Of a stretch of 12,053 nt of DNA, positions 1 to 6,579 are shown piece by piece; the first letter of the stretch is position 1, and each line of letters opens with the position of its first letter. Position numbers and translations under genes: made by a program. Under the pieces are notes generated by a model, which saw only the letters and a list, made by a program, of their open reading frames with translations, was not told the origin of the DNA and searched no databases. The DNA comes from Clostridiales bacterium UBA7001. Its GTDB lineage: Bacteria; Bacillota; Clostridia; TANB77; CAG-508. The stretch is from NCBI GenBank assembly GCA_002449785.1, contig DJXP01000032.1:1-12053 (forward strand). The letters run 5' to 3'.

Positions 1-25
1 GTATTTGTTTGAGATACTGTACTAG
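1..25. repeat. Terminal direct repeat, left copy
   Basis: Bases 1-25 are identical to bases 12029-12053 in the same orientation. Eight bases belong to the Thr/Asn linker repeat and 17 are unique sequence encoding TSTVSQ on the minus strand. The copies end exactly at the window edges, as in a contig whose ends overlap. Confidence 0.97.
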
Positions 26-842
26 TCATAGTCTTTTCACTCTTAATTCCTGAAGCATCTTCTACAAATACTCTAAATCTATATCTTCCTGGTTTATCCT
101 TTTGTGCTTTTTCTATTAATTTCATATCTATATCTTCAACAACTTTATATGGATAAAAGTTACCATCTTTATTTATACCTTTTTGATTTTTTGTACTATC
201 ATTTGCTTTTCCTGCTGCATATGAATAAACAACTTCATTAGATTTTTTTGAAACTATTTTTATACTTTTTATTCCAGTATAATCTACTGCATCAACTTTA
301 ACTTTATTATCTATTGCATGAACTGTTGCTCTAGGTGCTCTATTTACACAATAATATTCACCATCTTTATTTGCAGCATCATATTTTTTTACCTTTAATG
401 TTTCCTTTATAAAACATGCGTGTCCATGATCATATGCATATATGTATAAATCTTTAAATTCTTTTGAAGATAAATCCGAATTTTTTATTTTAATTCCATA
501 ATCATACTTTTTGCCTGAATATGAACCACCTTTTCTTATAATATCTTTTATTCTTTTTCCTTTTAATGTATATATTCCATCACTTACTTCAATAAGAACA
601 TATTTACATTTTTTACCAGCTAAAGTAGCTTCAGCTGAGTCTAGAATAATTCCAGAACTATCATGCAATGTTATATACAGATAATTTTTGTCTGTTTTTT
701 TACATACAATTCTTGGTTCTCTATCATTTCTAACACTTAATGATGCACCATATGATAAATTACTATTACTTAATATAATAATAGTTGTAGTAAAAAATAA
801 TATAATTAATAATAATTTTTTTATATATATTTTTTTCTCCAT
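1..842 (-). CDS. Secreted beta-rich (Ig-like) protein, 5' part, runs off the left edge
   Basis: An open frame starts at ATG 842 and is still open at base 1, giving 280 complete codons. The start has a GAAGGAG ribosome binding site at 849-855 and a consensus promoter upstream. Residues 1-33 form a signal peptide: MEKKIYIKK, then a Leu/Ile/Thr-rich core, ending near SYGA. The rest is beta-rich, with a recurring D-x-(S/T)-G-I motif near residues 61-65 (DSSGI), 187-191 (DYTGI) and 262-266 (DASGI), as in bacterial extracellular Ig-like modules. Residues 169-276 look like one such module. The frame ends in STVSQTN, the start of a Thr/Asn linker. The last 25 bases of the window repeat the first 25 in the same frame, so the missing C-terminus may be the hydrolase domain at 11419-12053. 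The secreted nature is well supported; the exact domain family is not recognised. Confidence 0.8.
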   Translation of the reverse strand, partial: MEKKIYIKKLLLIILFFTTTIIILSNSNLSYGASLSVRNDREPRIVCKKTDKNYLYITLHDSSGIILDSAEATLAGKKCKYVLIEVSDGIYTLKGKRIKDIIRKGGSYSGKKYDYGIKIKNSDLSSKEFKDLYIYAYDHGHACFIKETLKVKKYDAANKDGEYYCVNRAPRATVHAIDNKVKVDAVDYTGIKSIKIVSKKSNEVVYSYAAGKANDSTKNQKGINKDGNFYPYKVVEDIDMKLIEKAQKDKPGRYRFRVFVEDASGIKSEKTMTSTVSQTN

Positions 843-883
843 ATATTTCTCCTTCTTTAAAAAAAGTAAAATATCCCAAATAT

Positions 884-912
884 ATTATACCAAATACGGC
901 TAAAAAAGTCAA
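884..912 (-). promoter_or_regulatory. Sigma-A promoter of the left-edge secreted gene
   Basis: On the minus strand, -35 TTGACT (912-907) and -10 TATAAT (889-884) are separated by 17 bp. A TGG just upstream of the -10 makes it an extended -10 box. It lies about 45 bp upstream of the ATG at 842, with no gene in between. Confidence 0.75.
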
Positions 913-967
913 TTTTCCCCTATATTTCAAGGTAAATTACTATATTTTTATACCATTACTATATAAA

Positions 968-998
968 GAAAAAACACTTCGTTTTGAAGTGTTTTTTC
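968..998 (-). terminator. Intrinsic terminator of the M23 peptidase gene
   Basis: A perfect 13-bp inverted repeat (968-980 with 986-998) encloses a 5-nt loop. The core is CACTTC/GAAGTG flanked by A6/T6. On the minus strand the stem runs into TTTTTTCTTT, the U-tract of an intrinsic terminator. It sits 18 bp beyond the M23 stop codon and separates that gene from the next promoter. The A/T symmetry would let it work in both directions. Confidence 0.85.
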
Positions 999-1015
999 TA
1001 ATGCCTTTATATTTT

Positions 1016-2002
1016 TTATTTGTATAAATAGCTTTGTGGATTTTTTGGTGCACCATTTACTCTAATTTCTAAATGTAAATGTGGTCCTGTTGAATTACCT
1101 GTTGAACCAACAGCTGAAATTACATCACCTTGATTTACATACTCGCCAGCATTAACATATATTTTACTGCAATGGGCATAATAAGTTTGAACTGAGTTTG
1201 TATGTTGTATTATTACTAAATTTCCATATGACCCCTTCCAACCAGCATGTATTACAGTTCCACCTGCCGCAGCTCTAATTGGTGTTCCAGAAGATGTTGC
1301 AATATCTAATCCAGTATGTGTTCCACTGCTCCTTCTTCCGAATCTAGATGTAATAGTTCCTGCAACTGGATGAATTAAAGCAATTCCTAAATCTGTATAT
1401 GTATAATCTAAATTTTTACTAGTAGAAAAACTTCTCACTGTTTTTTTAACAACAGGCATCTCTACATATAATGCAGCTACAGCAGTATCTTTATCTGTAA
1501 ATTCTTTTAATTCTGTTTCATATTTTAAAGAATATGTAATACTATTTTGGTTTTGACTATTCTTATTTTTTAGTTCTTGTACAATAGCTTCCGCTTCTTC
1601 ATATGTAGATACATAATATTTTTCTTCACCACCATTTAATATTGCATAATACTTATAATATGGTACTCCTGAACTAATAACTGTATTAAATATTTCATCA
1701 TCATTTGCTTCTATGTTTTTTTGCAATAATTTCAATGAATATTCCGGTAAAGTATCTATTTCAACAAATGCAACTGATTTGCTATCTCCACTTTTAATAT
1801 AACTATTAATCTTCTTTTGTAATTTACTTCTATCCTCAGTATAACCAATGAATTCGCCATTTAATGATACACTATACATTGGTTTATATACAGCAAAAAC
1901 TATAAATCCTATAATTGCAAGTCCTATAAGGAACACTACTATTAATTTTGTCCATGCCCTTAAGTAAATTACAATGTTTTTTAAAACATTAGTAATTGCC
2001 AT
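1016..2002 (-). CDS. Membrane-anchored M23 (LytM-type) zinc endopeptidase
   Basis: This is a 328-residue peptidoglycan endopeptidase expected to act outside the membrane. Residues 19-39 form one transmembrane anchor. Two segments with a (S)VSLNGEFIGY / YAILNGG pattern followed by a charged helix (about 42-71 and 117-146) resemble the repeat found ahead of M23 domains in Clostridia. The C-terminal M23 domain spans about 211-328. It carries all expected residues: H229-xxx-D233 (HTGLD), H277 in YYAH, and H308-x-H310 (HLHLE), which bind zinc and catalyse cross-link cleavage. I chose ATG at 2002. A GTG at 2005 is in frame, but AAGGGG at 2010-2005 overlaps it. Even for the ATG the spacing is only 2 nt, so the start is less certain than the identity. 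It is a single-gene unit. Whether it acts in vegetative growth or sporulation (as SpoIIQ-like proteins do) cannot be decided. Confidence 0.9.
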   Translation of the reverse strand: MAITNVLKNIVIYLRAWTKLIVVFLIGLAIIGFIVFAVYKPMYSVSLNGEFIGYTEDRSKLQKKINSYIKSGDSKSVAFVEIDTLPEYSLKLLQKNIEANDDEIFNTVISSGVPYYKYYAILNGGEEKYYVSTYEEAEAIVQELKNKNSQNQNSITYSLKYETELKEFTDKDTAVAALYVEMPVVKKTVRSFSTSKNLDYTYTDLGIALIHPVAGTITSRFGRRSSGTHTGLDIATSSGTPIRAAAGGTVIHAGWKGSYGNLVIIQHTNSVQTYYAHCSKIYVNAGEYVNQGDVISAVGSTGNSTGPHLHLEIRVNGAPKNPQSYLYK

Positions 2003-2033
2003 CACCCCTTAAAATCATTTTTATTATATTTAG

Positions 2034-2060
2034 ATTATAATATTTCTAATTTATTGTCAA
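2034..2060 (-). promoter_or_regulatory. Probable sigma-A promoter of the M23 gene, short spacer
   Basis: On the minus strand, a perfect -35 TTGACA (2060-2055) is followed by TATAAT (2039-2034), but the spacer is only 15 bp. The neighbouring T/A-rich sequence offers weaker -10 hexamers at 16-17 bp. The position, about 30 bp upstream of the start codon, fits the M23 gene. Confidence 0.5.
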
Positions 2061-2149
2061 TACCATTTTTTTACATAAATAACTATGTAAAACCTTAAAA
2101 GATAATACTTAGTGTAATTTCAAAAAATTTATTTTTTTATTATTATTAA

Positions 2150-2186
2150 TATGATATAGAGTGTAATAATTACACTCTGTATCATA
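2150..2186. other. Imperfect 17-bp hairpin downstream of the coat genes
   Basis: Arms 2150-2166 and 2170-2186 pair over 17 positions with one mismatch, around a TAA loop. The arm sequence is TGATATAGAGTGTAA against TTACACTCTGTATCA. It lies 44 bp beyond the stop codon of the second coat gene. No clear U-tract follows on either strand: the minus side continues into an A/T mix and the plus side into ACTTAATCC. It could be a transcript-end stabiliser, a weak terminator or an operator for the M23 gene. Confidence 0.5.
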
Positions 2187-2229
2187 CTTAATCCATAAAA
2201 TATGCTTTTTTAGTTTTATATTAGCTTTT

Positions 2230-2478
2230 TTATGAATTAGTCACTTGATTTTTTATTGTACTAATTTCATCCTGTTTTGCATTTTGTGCAGGTGTATAAT
2301 ATCCTTTTGATTCTGCTAATTTAAATAATTCATATTGAAAACTTTCTGATGAATTTCTTAAATTTTGAAATGTTTGCCTTAATTCCATGTTTGCAGTTTC
2401 AATAATAGCACCTTCGTAATCTTTTAAGCATGCCTTTGTTGATGAAAGAACATCATTTACTATAGCTTTTTCTTCCAT
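2230..2478 (-). CDS. CotF-family spore coat protein, C-terminal-half type
   Basis: An 82-residue soluble protein. The Glu/Lys/Gln-rich helical sequence, the LSSTKACLKDYEGAI segment near residues 11-25 and the KGYYTPAQNA motif near 59-68 match the C-terminal half of the Coat F ferritin-like helical family, whose members enter the spore coat. The ATG at 2478 has a strong AGGAGG ribosome binding site. That site overlaps the stop codon of the upstream partner gene (2489-2674), so the two are translationally linked. Clostridia often carry such adjacent small CotF-like genes. No signal peptide or membrane segment is seen. The assignment rests on motif recognition without alignment. Confidence 0.8.
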   Translation of the reverse strand: MEEKAIVNDVLSSTKACLKDYEGAIIETANMELRQTFQNLRNSSESFQYELFKLAESKGYYTPAQNAKQDEISTIKNQVTNS

Positions 2479-2488
2479 AAAAATCCTC

Positions 2489-2674
2489 CTAACCTAAAAA
2501 AGAAATCAATTTTTGTTTTGAATTTAATGAATCTTGTGCTGCTTTGTTTAAAATTTGCTTTATTTGTGGATCAACTGCTGTATCTGCATAATGTGTAAGT
2601 TTACAATAAGAGTTTTCTTGTTCACCAATAAAATGTCTTAAATTTTGCAGTTCCATTTGATTTAAAGTACTCAT
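2489..2674 (-). CDS. Small CotF-like spore coat partner, N-terminal-half type
   Basis: A 61-residue helical protein starting MSTLNQMELQNLRHFIGEQ. The L-x-x-x-E-L-x-x-L-x-x-x-I-x-x-E-Q pattern and the later DPQIKQILNKAAQ segment match the first helices of CotF-like proteins (helix, YCKLTHYA, turn, helix). An upstream in-frame ATG at 2683 would add three residues. I prefer the ATG at 2674 because GAAAGG then sits about 9 nt upstream; for the 2683 start it would touch the initiation codon. The gene ends with TAG inside the AGGAGG site of the next gene, so the pair is one operon. Together the two products correspond to the two halves of a longer CotF domain. No convincing promoter is assigned; only a weak TTGTCA plus TATAAA with a 19-bp spacer is visible. 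Confidence 0.72.
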   Translation of the reverse strand: MSTLNQMELQNLRHFIGEQENSYCKLTHYADTAVDPQIKQILNKAAQDSLNSKQKLISFLG

Positions 2675-2751
2675 CCTTCCCATCCTTTCTATCTAAATTT
2701 TATTTTATTATTCCACTTTTTTCTATTTTTATACATTTTTAAAATATTAAT

Positions 2752-2780
2752 TTGACAAAATTGATTGTATGTCTTATAAT
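2752..2780 (+). promoter_or_regulatory. Consensus sigma-A promoter of tRNA-Lys
   Basis: TTGACA (2752-2757), a 17-bp spacer and TATAAT (2775-2780) match the consensus exactly. The predicted transcript start is near 2787, about 13 nt before the mature tRNA. Its -35 region lies within the shared upstream region of the divergent coat genes. Confidence 0.9.
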
Positions 2781-2799
2781 ATATTTTGTTAATTGATAT

Positions 2800-2875
2800 G
2801 GGCCATTAGCTCAGCTGGTAGAGCAGCAGACTCTTAATCTGACGGTCGGAGGTTCGATCCCTCTATGGCTCACCA
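2800..2875 (+). tRNA. tRNA-Lys, anticodon CUU, with encoded CCA
   Basis: All arms of the cloverleaf fold. The acceptor GGGCCAT (2800-2806) pairs with ATGGCTC (2865-2871), including one G-U. The D stem is GCTC/GAGC. The anticodon stem is GCAGA/TCTGA with loop CTCTTAA, so the anticodon at 2833-2835 is CTT (Lys, reading AAG). The variable loop has 5 nt. The T stem is GGAGG/CCTCT with loop TTCGATC. The discriminator is A2872, followed by CCA at 2873-2875. The outermost anticodon-stem pair (27:43) is a G-A mismatch. This is the only plus-strand gene in the window and has its own promoter and terminator. Confidence 0.97.
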
Positions 2876-2876
2876 A

Positions 2877-2910
2877 TAAAAATCCACTCTTCTATAAGAG
2901 TGGATTTTTA
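2877..2910 (+). terminator. Intrinsic terminator of tRNA-Lys
   Basis: A perfect 15-bp stem (2877-2891 with 2896-2910) has a 4-nt CTAT loop and a CCACTCTT/AAGAGTGG core. The descending arm ends in GGATTTTTATTTT. It begins 2 nt after the CCA end of the tRNA. Confidence 0.92.
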
Positions 2911-3388
2911 TTTTAGCATATTATTTTATGAACTTTCCTTTTGAATGTTTTCCTTCATTTTTCGTTATTTCAAACCATTTTTTATTTTTCTTATTGCCAT
3001 AATTTGTTACATTATTTTTGTAAACTTTTGACGCTTTTCTTCTTCTATCCTCTAGAATAATTCCACATATTCTAACTTTTCTTAATTTTCTCCTATTTTG
3101 TATATATACTATTATAAATAGTTATATAAATACAAAAAATTGGTACTAAACTATAAAAATATACAACTTAGCATCAATCTTTTTATTCATATAACTTTTA
3201 TTATTTAATCTAATTACTATATTTTATTTGCCCTAATTTCTCGTTCGATTCTGTATCTTCATACAAATAAATTTAAGACCTATCTCATTTTTATGAAATA
3301 TGGTCCTAAATTTTTAGTATTTAATTAGATCTCTGAAATTTCTAGAATTAATATTATCAAATTTCAGTATCAAGCAAATATTTAGTTT
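2911..3388. other. Intergenic region without an intact gene; possible gene remnants
   Basis: No complete gene is visible between the tRNA terminator and the repeat beside ftsH. On the minus strand, a frame from 3121 to 2921 stays open for 66 Lys/Arg-rich codons but has no ATG, GTG or TTG, although an AGGAG lies inside it. It ends with a segment reading KKWFEITKNEGKHSKGKFIK. A second short frame (3272-3210) reads LYEDTESNEKLGQIKYSN before a TAG. Both look protein-like and could be debris of one decayed gene, or chance. There is also a perfect 9-bp inverted repeat, CTGAAATTT (3333-3341) with AAATTTCAG (3359-3367), with no U-tract and no known role. Confidence 0.4.
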
Positions 3389-3437
3389 AAGGAGTGTCCC
3401 TAAGTCCAGAATTTTGGACTTTAAGGAACGTCCCTTA
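3389..3437. repeat. GGGAC-type intergenic repeat element 1, after ftsH
   Basis: Two related arms, AAGGAGTGTCCCTA (3389-3402) and AAGGAACGTCCCTTA (3423-3437), flank a perfect 7-bp inverted repeat, AAGTCCA/TGGACTT (3402-3408, 3415-3421). Read on the minus strand the element starts AAGGGACGTTCCTT and ends AGGGACACTCCTTA. The first TAA of the element is the ftsH stop codon. The ends resemble those of the element at 6495-6579. Confidence 0.75.
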
Positions 3438-5267
3438 GTTCGCTTTCATTATTGAATCAAACTCTTCTCCATCTATTTTTTCTTTTTCAAGAAGTACTGC
3501 TGCTACTTTGTGAAGCTTATCTACATTATCTGTTAATATTTTTGTAACTCTTTCATATGCAGTATCTACTATTCTTTTTACTTCTTCATCTATTAATCCT
3601 GCTGTTTCTTCACTATAATCTTTTCCTTGAGCTAAATCTCTTCCTAAAAATACCTCTTCTTGTCCATTTCCATAAGTTATTGCACCTAATTTTTTAGTCA
3701 TACCATATTTTGTTACCATTGCTCTTGCAATTTTTGATGCTCTTTCTATATCATTGCTTGCACCTGTTGAAATATCTCCTATAATTAATTCTTCTGCTAC
3801 TCTACCACCTAGTAATGATACTAATTGTTCTTCCATTTCTGTTTTACTCATAAATTGTCTATCTTCTGAAGGTTTATACATTGTATATCCTCCAGCCATT
3901 CCTCTAGGAATAATTGAGATTTCATGAACAGAGTCTTGCGTTGGTAAGAAAAAGCTTGCAACTGCATGACCACCTTCGTGATATGCAACTAATCTTTTTT
4001 CTCTTTCATTAATTACTCTTGATTTCTTTTCTGGTCCCATAGTAACTTTTACCATGGCATCTTCTATTTCTTGCATTCCAATTTCTGTTTTATTAGCTCT
4101 TGCAGCAAGTAATGCTGCTTCGTTTAAAATGTTCTCTAAATCTGCTCCAACAAATCCTGCTGTATTTTTTGCTATTGTAGAAAAATCAACATCATCTGCT
4201 AATTTTTTCTTTCTAGCATGTACTTTTAATATTTCTTCTCTAGCTTTAACATCAGGTGCGCCAACTACTATTTGTCTATCAAATCTTCCTGCTCTTAATA
4301 ATGCTTTATCTAAAATATCTGGTCTATTTGTTGCTGCTAACACTATAACACCTTCATTTGCTGCGAATCCATCCATTTCAACTAATAATTGATTCAATGT
4401 CTGTTCTCTTTCATCATGTCCTCCACCTAAACCTGCACCTCTTTGACGTCCAACAGCATCTATTTCATCAATAAATACTATACATGGTGCATTTTTCTTT
4501 GCTTGTTCAAATAAATCTCTTACTCTTGATGCACCAACACCAACAAACATTTCAACAAAGTCAGAACCACTTATAATAAAGAATGGAACTCCTGCTTCTC
4601 CAGCAACAGCTTTTGCTAAAAGCGTTTTACCTGTTCCTGGTTGTCCTACAAGAAGTACTCCTTTTGGAATTCTTGCACCCATATCAGTATATTTCTTTGG
4701 TCCTTTTAAGAAATCAACTATCTCAGCTAGTTCTTCTTTTTCTTCATCTATACCAGCTACATCTTTAAATGTAACTTTTGTTTTATCATCATTATTAAGC
4801 ATTCTTGCTTTACTTTTTCCAAATGATATTGATTTGTTTCCATTTTGATTTGGATTCATAAGTACAAGCCAAAATACTAAAAAGATTATTAATATTATAA
4901 ATGGAGAAAATGCACTAAGAATCGTTATAAATATTGATTCTTCTTCTTGTACTAATGTAAGTTCACCATTTACTATATCATCTGAAATTTCTTCCATAAA
5001 AGCATCTATACTTGGAATAACAACTTCTTTTTCTGAACTTCTAACTGTATTTGTATTACTTCCTGTTTCTGTTCCCTTTAAAGTTATATATGCTTTACTA
5101 TCAGATGAATCCAATCTTATTTGAGAAACTTGACCATTTTTAATATTATTAATTAAATCTGAATAACTCATTTTTGTTTCTGTATTATTAAATGCGGCAT
5201 TTAATATTACAATAAAAATGATTCCTAATATTAGCCATGTAGCTAATGTTTTAATTCCATTTTTCAA
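3435..5267 (-). CDS. ftsH: ATP-dependent zinc metalloprotease FtsH (AAA+, M41)
   Basis: This is the membrane-bound protease that degrades misfolded membrane proteins and short-lived regulators. The 610 residues are a normal length and contain every hallmark: TM1 about 9-27, an extracytoplasmic domain about 28-108, and TM2 about 112-136. The AAA+ module has Walker A GQPGTGKT (208-215), pore motif FVGVG (241-245), Walker B IVFIDEID (263-270) and the second region of homology with the GRFDRQ arginine fingers (about 327-332). The M41 zinc site HEGGH lies at 430-434, with D506 as probable third ligand. The start is TTG at 5267, preceded by GGAGG with a 9-nt spacer; no ATG occurs before residue 33, which would remove TM1. 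The gene follows tilS after 123 bp, a common Firmicute order, and has its own promoter. Its stop codon is the first triplet of repeat element 1. Confidence 0.97.
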   Translation of the reverse strand: MKNGIKTLATWLILGIIFIVILNAAFNNTETKMSYSDLINNIKNGQVSQIRLDSSDSKAYITLKGTETGSNTNTVRSSEKEVVIPSIDAFMEEISDDIVNGELTLVQEEESIFITILSAFSPFIILIIFLVFWLVLMNPNQNGNKSISFGKSKARMLNNDDKTKVTFKDVAGIDEEKEELAEIVDFLKGPKKYTDMGARIPKGVLLVGQPGTGKTLLAKAVAGEAGVPFFIISGSDFVEMFVGVGASRVRDLFEQAKKNAPCIVFIDEIDAVGRQRGAGLGGGHDEREQTLNQLLVEMDGFAANEGVIVLAATNRPDILDKALLRAGRFDRQIVVGAPDVKAREEILKVHARKKKLADDVDFSTIAKNTAGFVGADLENILNEAALLAARANKTEIGMQEIEDAMVKVTMGPEKKSRVINEREKRLVAYHEGGHAVASFFLPTQDSVHEISIIPRGMAGGYTMYKPSEDRQFMSKTEMEEQLVSLLGGRVAEELIIGDISTGASNDIERASKIARAMVTKYGMTKKLGAITYGNGQEEVFLGRDLAQGKDYSEETAGLIDEEVKRIVDTAYERVTKILTDNVDKLHKVAAVLLEKEKIDGEEFDSIMKAN

Positions 5268-5301
5268 TGTTAACTTCCTCCCACTACTTTTGTATGCCTA
5301 A

Positions 5302-5330
5302 AATATAGCATAGCAAAAAACCATTTGCAA
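5302..5330 (-). promoter_or_regulatory. Probable sigma-A promoter of ftsH
   Basis: On the minus strand, TTGCAA (5330-5325), a 17-bp spacer and TATATT (5307-5302) are preceded by TGC, making an extended -10. It lies about 35 bp upstream of the TTG start. A weak AAAACC/GGTTTT hairpin with six Ts overlaps it and could be a poor terminator for tilS. Confidence 0.6.
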
Positions 5331-5390
5331 TAGGTTTTCTCAAAAGAAATAAGTCTGTAATATTTGCTTTTGTAATTCCTTTACGGAAGC

Positions 5391-6485
5391 TTATTTTAAC
5401 CTTTCAATAATTATTTTTTTATTTTTGATTACAATTTTAGTATTTTTATTTGGAGTTAAAAATTTATTACCAATATTATTGTTACAAAGTTTTATCATAT
5501 CCTCAATATGAACTTTCTCAATCCCTTGAGTAGAGCCAAACAGTTTATTTATTGAATACAAAATTACCCTTTTCTGTATTGCCCTATGTAAACAATTAAA
5601 TTTTTTTAAATCTAAAATAATTTTAGCCTTTTTTTGGAAATTATATACATTTTGGATTGATTTTTTTTCTTTTTCTATTTTTAACTCTATACAATTATCA
5701 CTTTGATTTTCATTTTTTTCTATTTGTTCTTTTTCTTCTATTTCTTCTATACATATATTATTATAAGCGATTTTTGTTTGACTATCTAAATAATCAATAT
5801 CATCTTTAACAATTAAAGATAATCTTGTTAAAGTTTCCACAATATTTGGATTAAAGTTTTCTTTTAGATATGGAATAACTATGTTTCTAATTTTATTTCT
5901 AGTATAAGTATTTTCATCATTAGACTCATCATGTCTTGGATTTAAATTATATTCTTCACAATAATTTTCTATTTCTTCTCTCTTTATCCCTATAAGTGGT
6001 CTAATATAAATATTATTTACAGGTTCTATTCCTTTAAGTCCACTAAGTCCACTCCCCCTAATAACATTCATAATCATAGTTTCTACATTATCATTTGCAT
6101 TATGAGCAATTGCTATTTTATTAGATGAAGTTTCTCTTAATATTTCGTTGAAAAATTTATATCTTATTTTTCTACCTGTTTCTTCTAAACCTTTTTTTTC
6201 TTTTTGAGCGATTTCATTAACATTTGTATTTAACACATAGCATTTAACATTAATTCTTTTACAAAATTCTTGTACAAATTCTTCATCTATTTTGGCATTT
6301 TCTCTTAATCCATGATTAATATGTGCTACAACAAAATTAAAATCTATCTTTTTATTTACTTTTATATTGTTAATAATATTAAGCATACATATAGAATCAG
6401 GTCCACCAGATACCCCTAGTACTAATCTATCTCCATCTTCAATTAAATTATATTTTTTTATCGTATTTAAAACTTTCTCTTCCAT
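5391..6485 (-). CDS. tilS: tRNA(Ile)-lysidine synthase TilS, short form
   Basis: TilS converts C34 of tRNA-Ile(CAU) to lysidine with ATP and lysine, so the tRNA reads AUA; it is essential in most bacteria. The N-type ATP-pyrophosphatase domain shows the PP-loop SGGPDS (26-31), HINHGLR (55-61), AHNANDNVET (127-136), RGSGLSGLKGI (143-153) and the tRNA-contacting DESND..YTRNKIR segment (186-200). At 364 residues it is shorter than the usual 430-470. Only the first part of the C-terminal region is recognisable (GNKFLTPNKNTK, about 339-350), and it ends soon after. Residues 247-276 are an unusual Glu/Lys-rich stretch. The start ATG 6485 has GGAGG 4 nt upstream. The gene follows dnaB across repeat element 2 and probably belongs to the gdpP operon. 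Confidence 0.95.
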   Translation of the reverse strand: MEEKVLNTIKKYNLIEDGDRLVLGVSGGPDSICMLNIINNIKVNKKIDFNFVVAHINHGLRENAKIDEEFVQEFCKRINVKCYVLNTNVNEIAQKEKKGLEETGRKIRYKFFNEILRETSSNKIAIAHNANDNVETMIMNVIRGSGLSGLKGIEPVNNIYIRPLIGIKREEIENYCEEYNLNPRHDESNDENTYTRNKIRNIVIPYLKENFNPNIVETLTRLSLIVKDDIDYLDSQTKIAYNNICIEEIEEKEQIEKNENQSDNCIELKIEKEKKSIQNVYNFQKKAKIILDLKKFNCLHRAIQKRVILYSINKLFGSTQGIEKVHIEDMIKLCNNNIGNKFLTPNKNTKIVIKNKKIIIERLK

Positions 6486-6494
6486 TTTTCCTCC

Positions 6495-6579
6495 AAAGGG
6501 ACACTAACCCAAAAAATCATTCTATCTTTAAAAAGGGCGTCCCTTTTGGTTGATTTTACAGCCAAAAAGGGGCGTCCCT
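6495..6579. repeat. GGGAC-type intergenic repeat element 2, between dnaB and tilS
   Basis: The element fills the dnaB-tilS gap. On the minus strand it begins TAGGGACGCC, whose TAG is the dnaB stop codon, and ends GTGTCCCTTT directly against the tilS GGAGG. Two copies of GGGCGTCCCT lie at 6535-6544 and 6570-6579. CCCTTTTGG (6541-6549) pairs with CCAAAAAGGG (6562-6571) with one bulged A. AAAAGGG-CGT-CCCTTTT (6531-6547) is also a self-complementary 7-bp hairpin, followed on the minus strand by TTTTTAAAG. Confidence 0.75.
6531..6547 (-). terminator. Possible attenuator between dnaB and tilS
   Basis: On the minus strand AAAAGGG-ACG-CCCTTTT forms a 7-bp stem with a 3-nt loop, ending in a run of five T. 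It could lower readthrough from dnaB into tilS. It competes with the larger CCCTTTTGG/CCAAAAAGGG pairing of the same repeat element, so which fold forms is unknown. Confidence 0.35.

Noticed and set aside
688..903. Plus-strand open frame rich in Ile, Asn and Phe near the left edge
   Set aside because: It is antisense to the signal peptide and promoter of the left-edge secreted gene and is low-complexity A/T-driven sequence.
2921..3121. 66-codon minus-strand frame as an intact small gene
   Set aside because: It contains no ATG, GTG or TTG codon, so it is treated only as a possible remnant.
3333..3367. 9-bp inverted repeat as ftsH terminator
   Set aside because: The 17-nt loop is large, the stem is almost all A/T and no U-tract follows on the minus strand.
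4054..4392. Plus-strand open frame of about 110 codons within ftsH
   Set aside because: It is antisense to the strongly conserved AAA+ module of ftsH; its composition follows from the codon bias of the opposite strand and it has no ribosome binding site or recognisable motif. The same applies to the plus-strand frames inside dnaB, rplI, gdpP and the Ig-like gene.
5314..5338. AAAACC/GGTTTT hairpin as tilS terminator
   Set aside because: The stem has only six pairs and overlaps the probable ftsH promoter, so it is not listed as a terminator.
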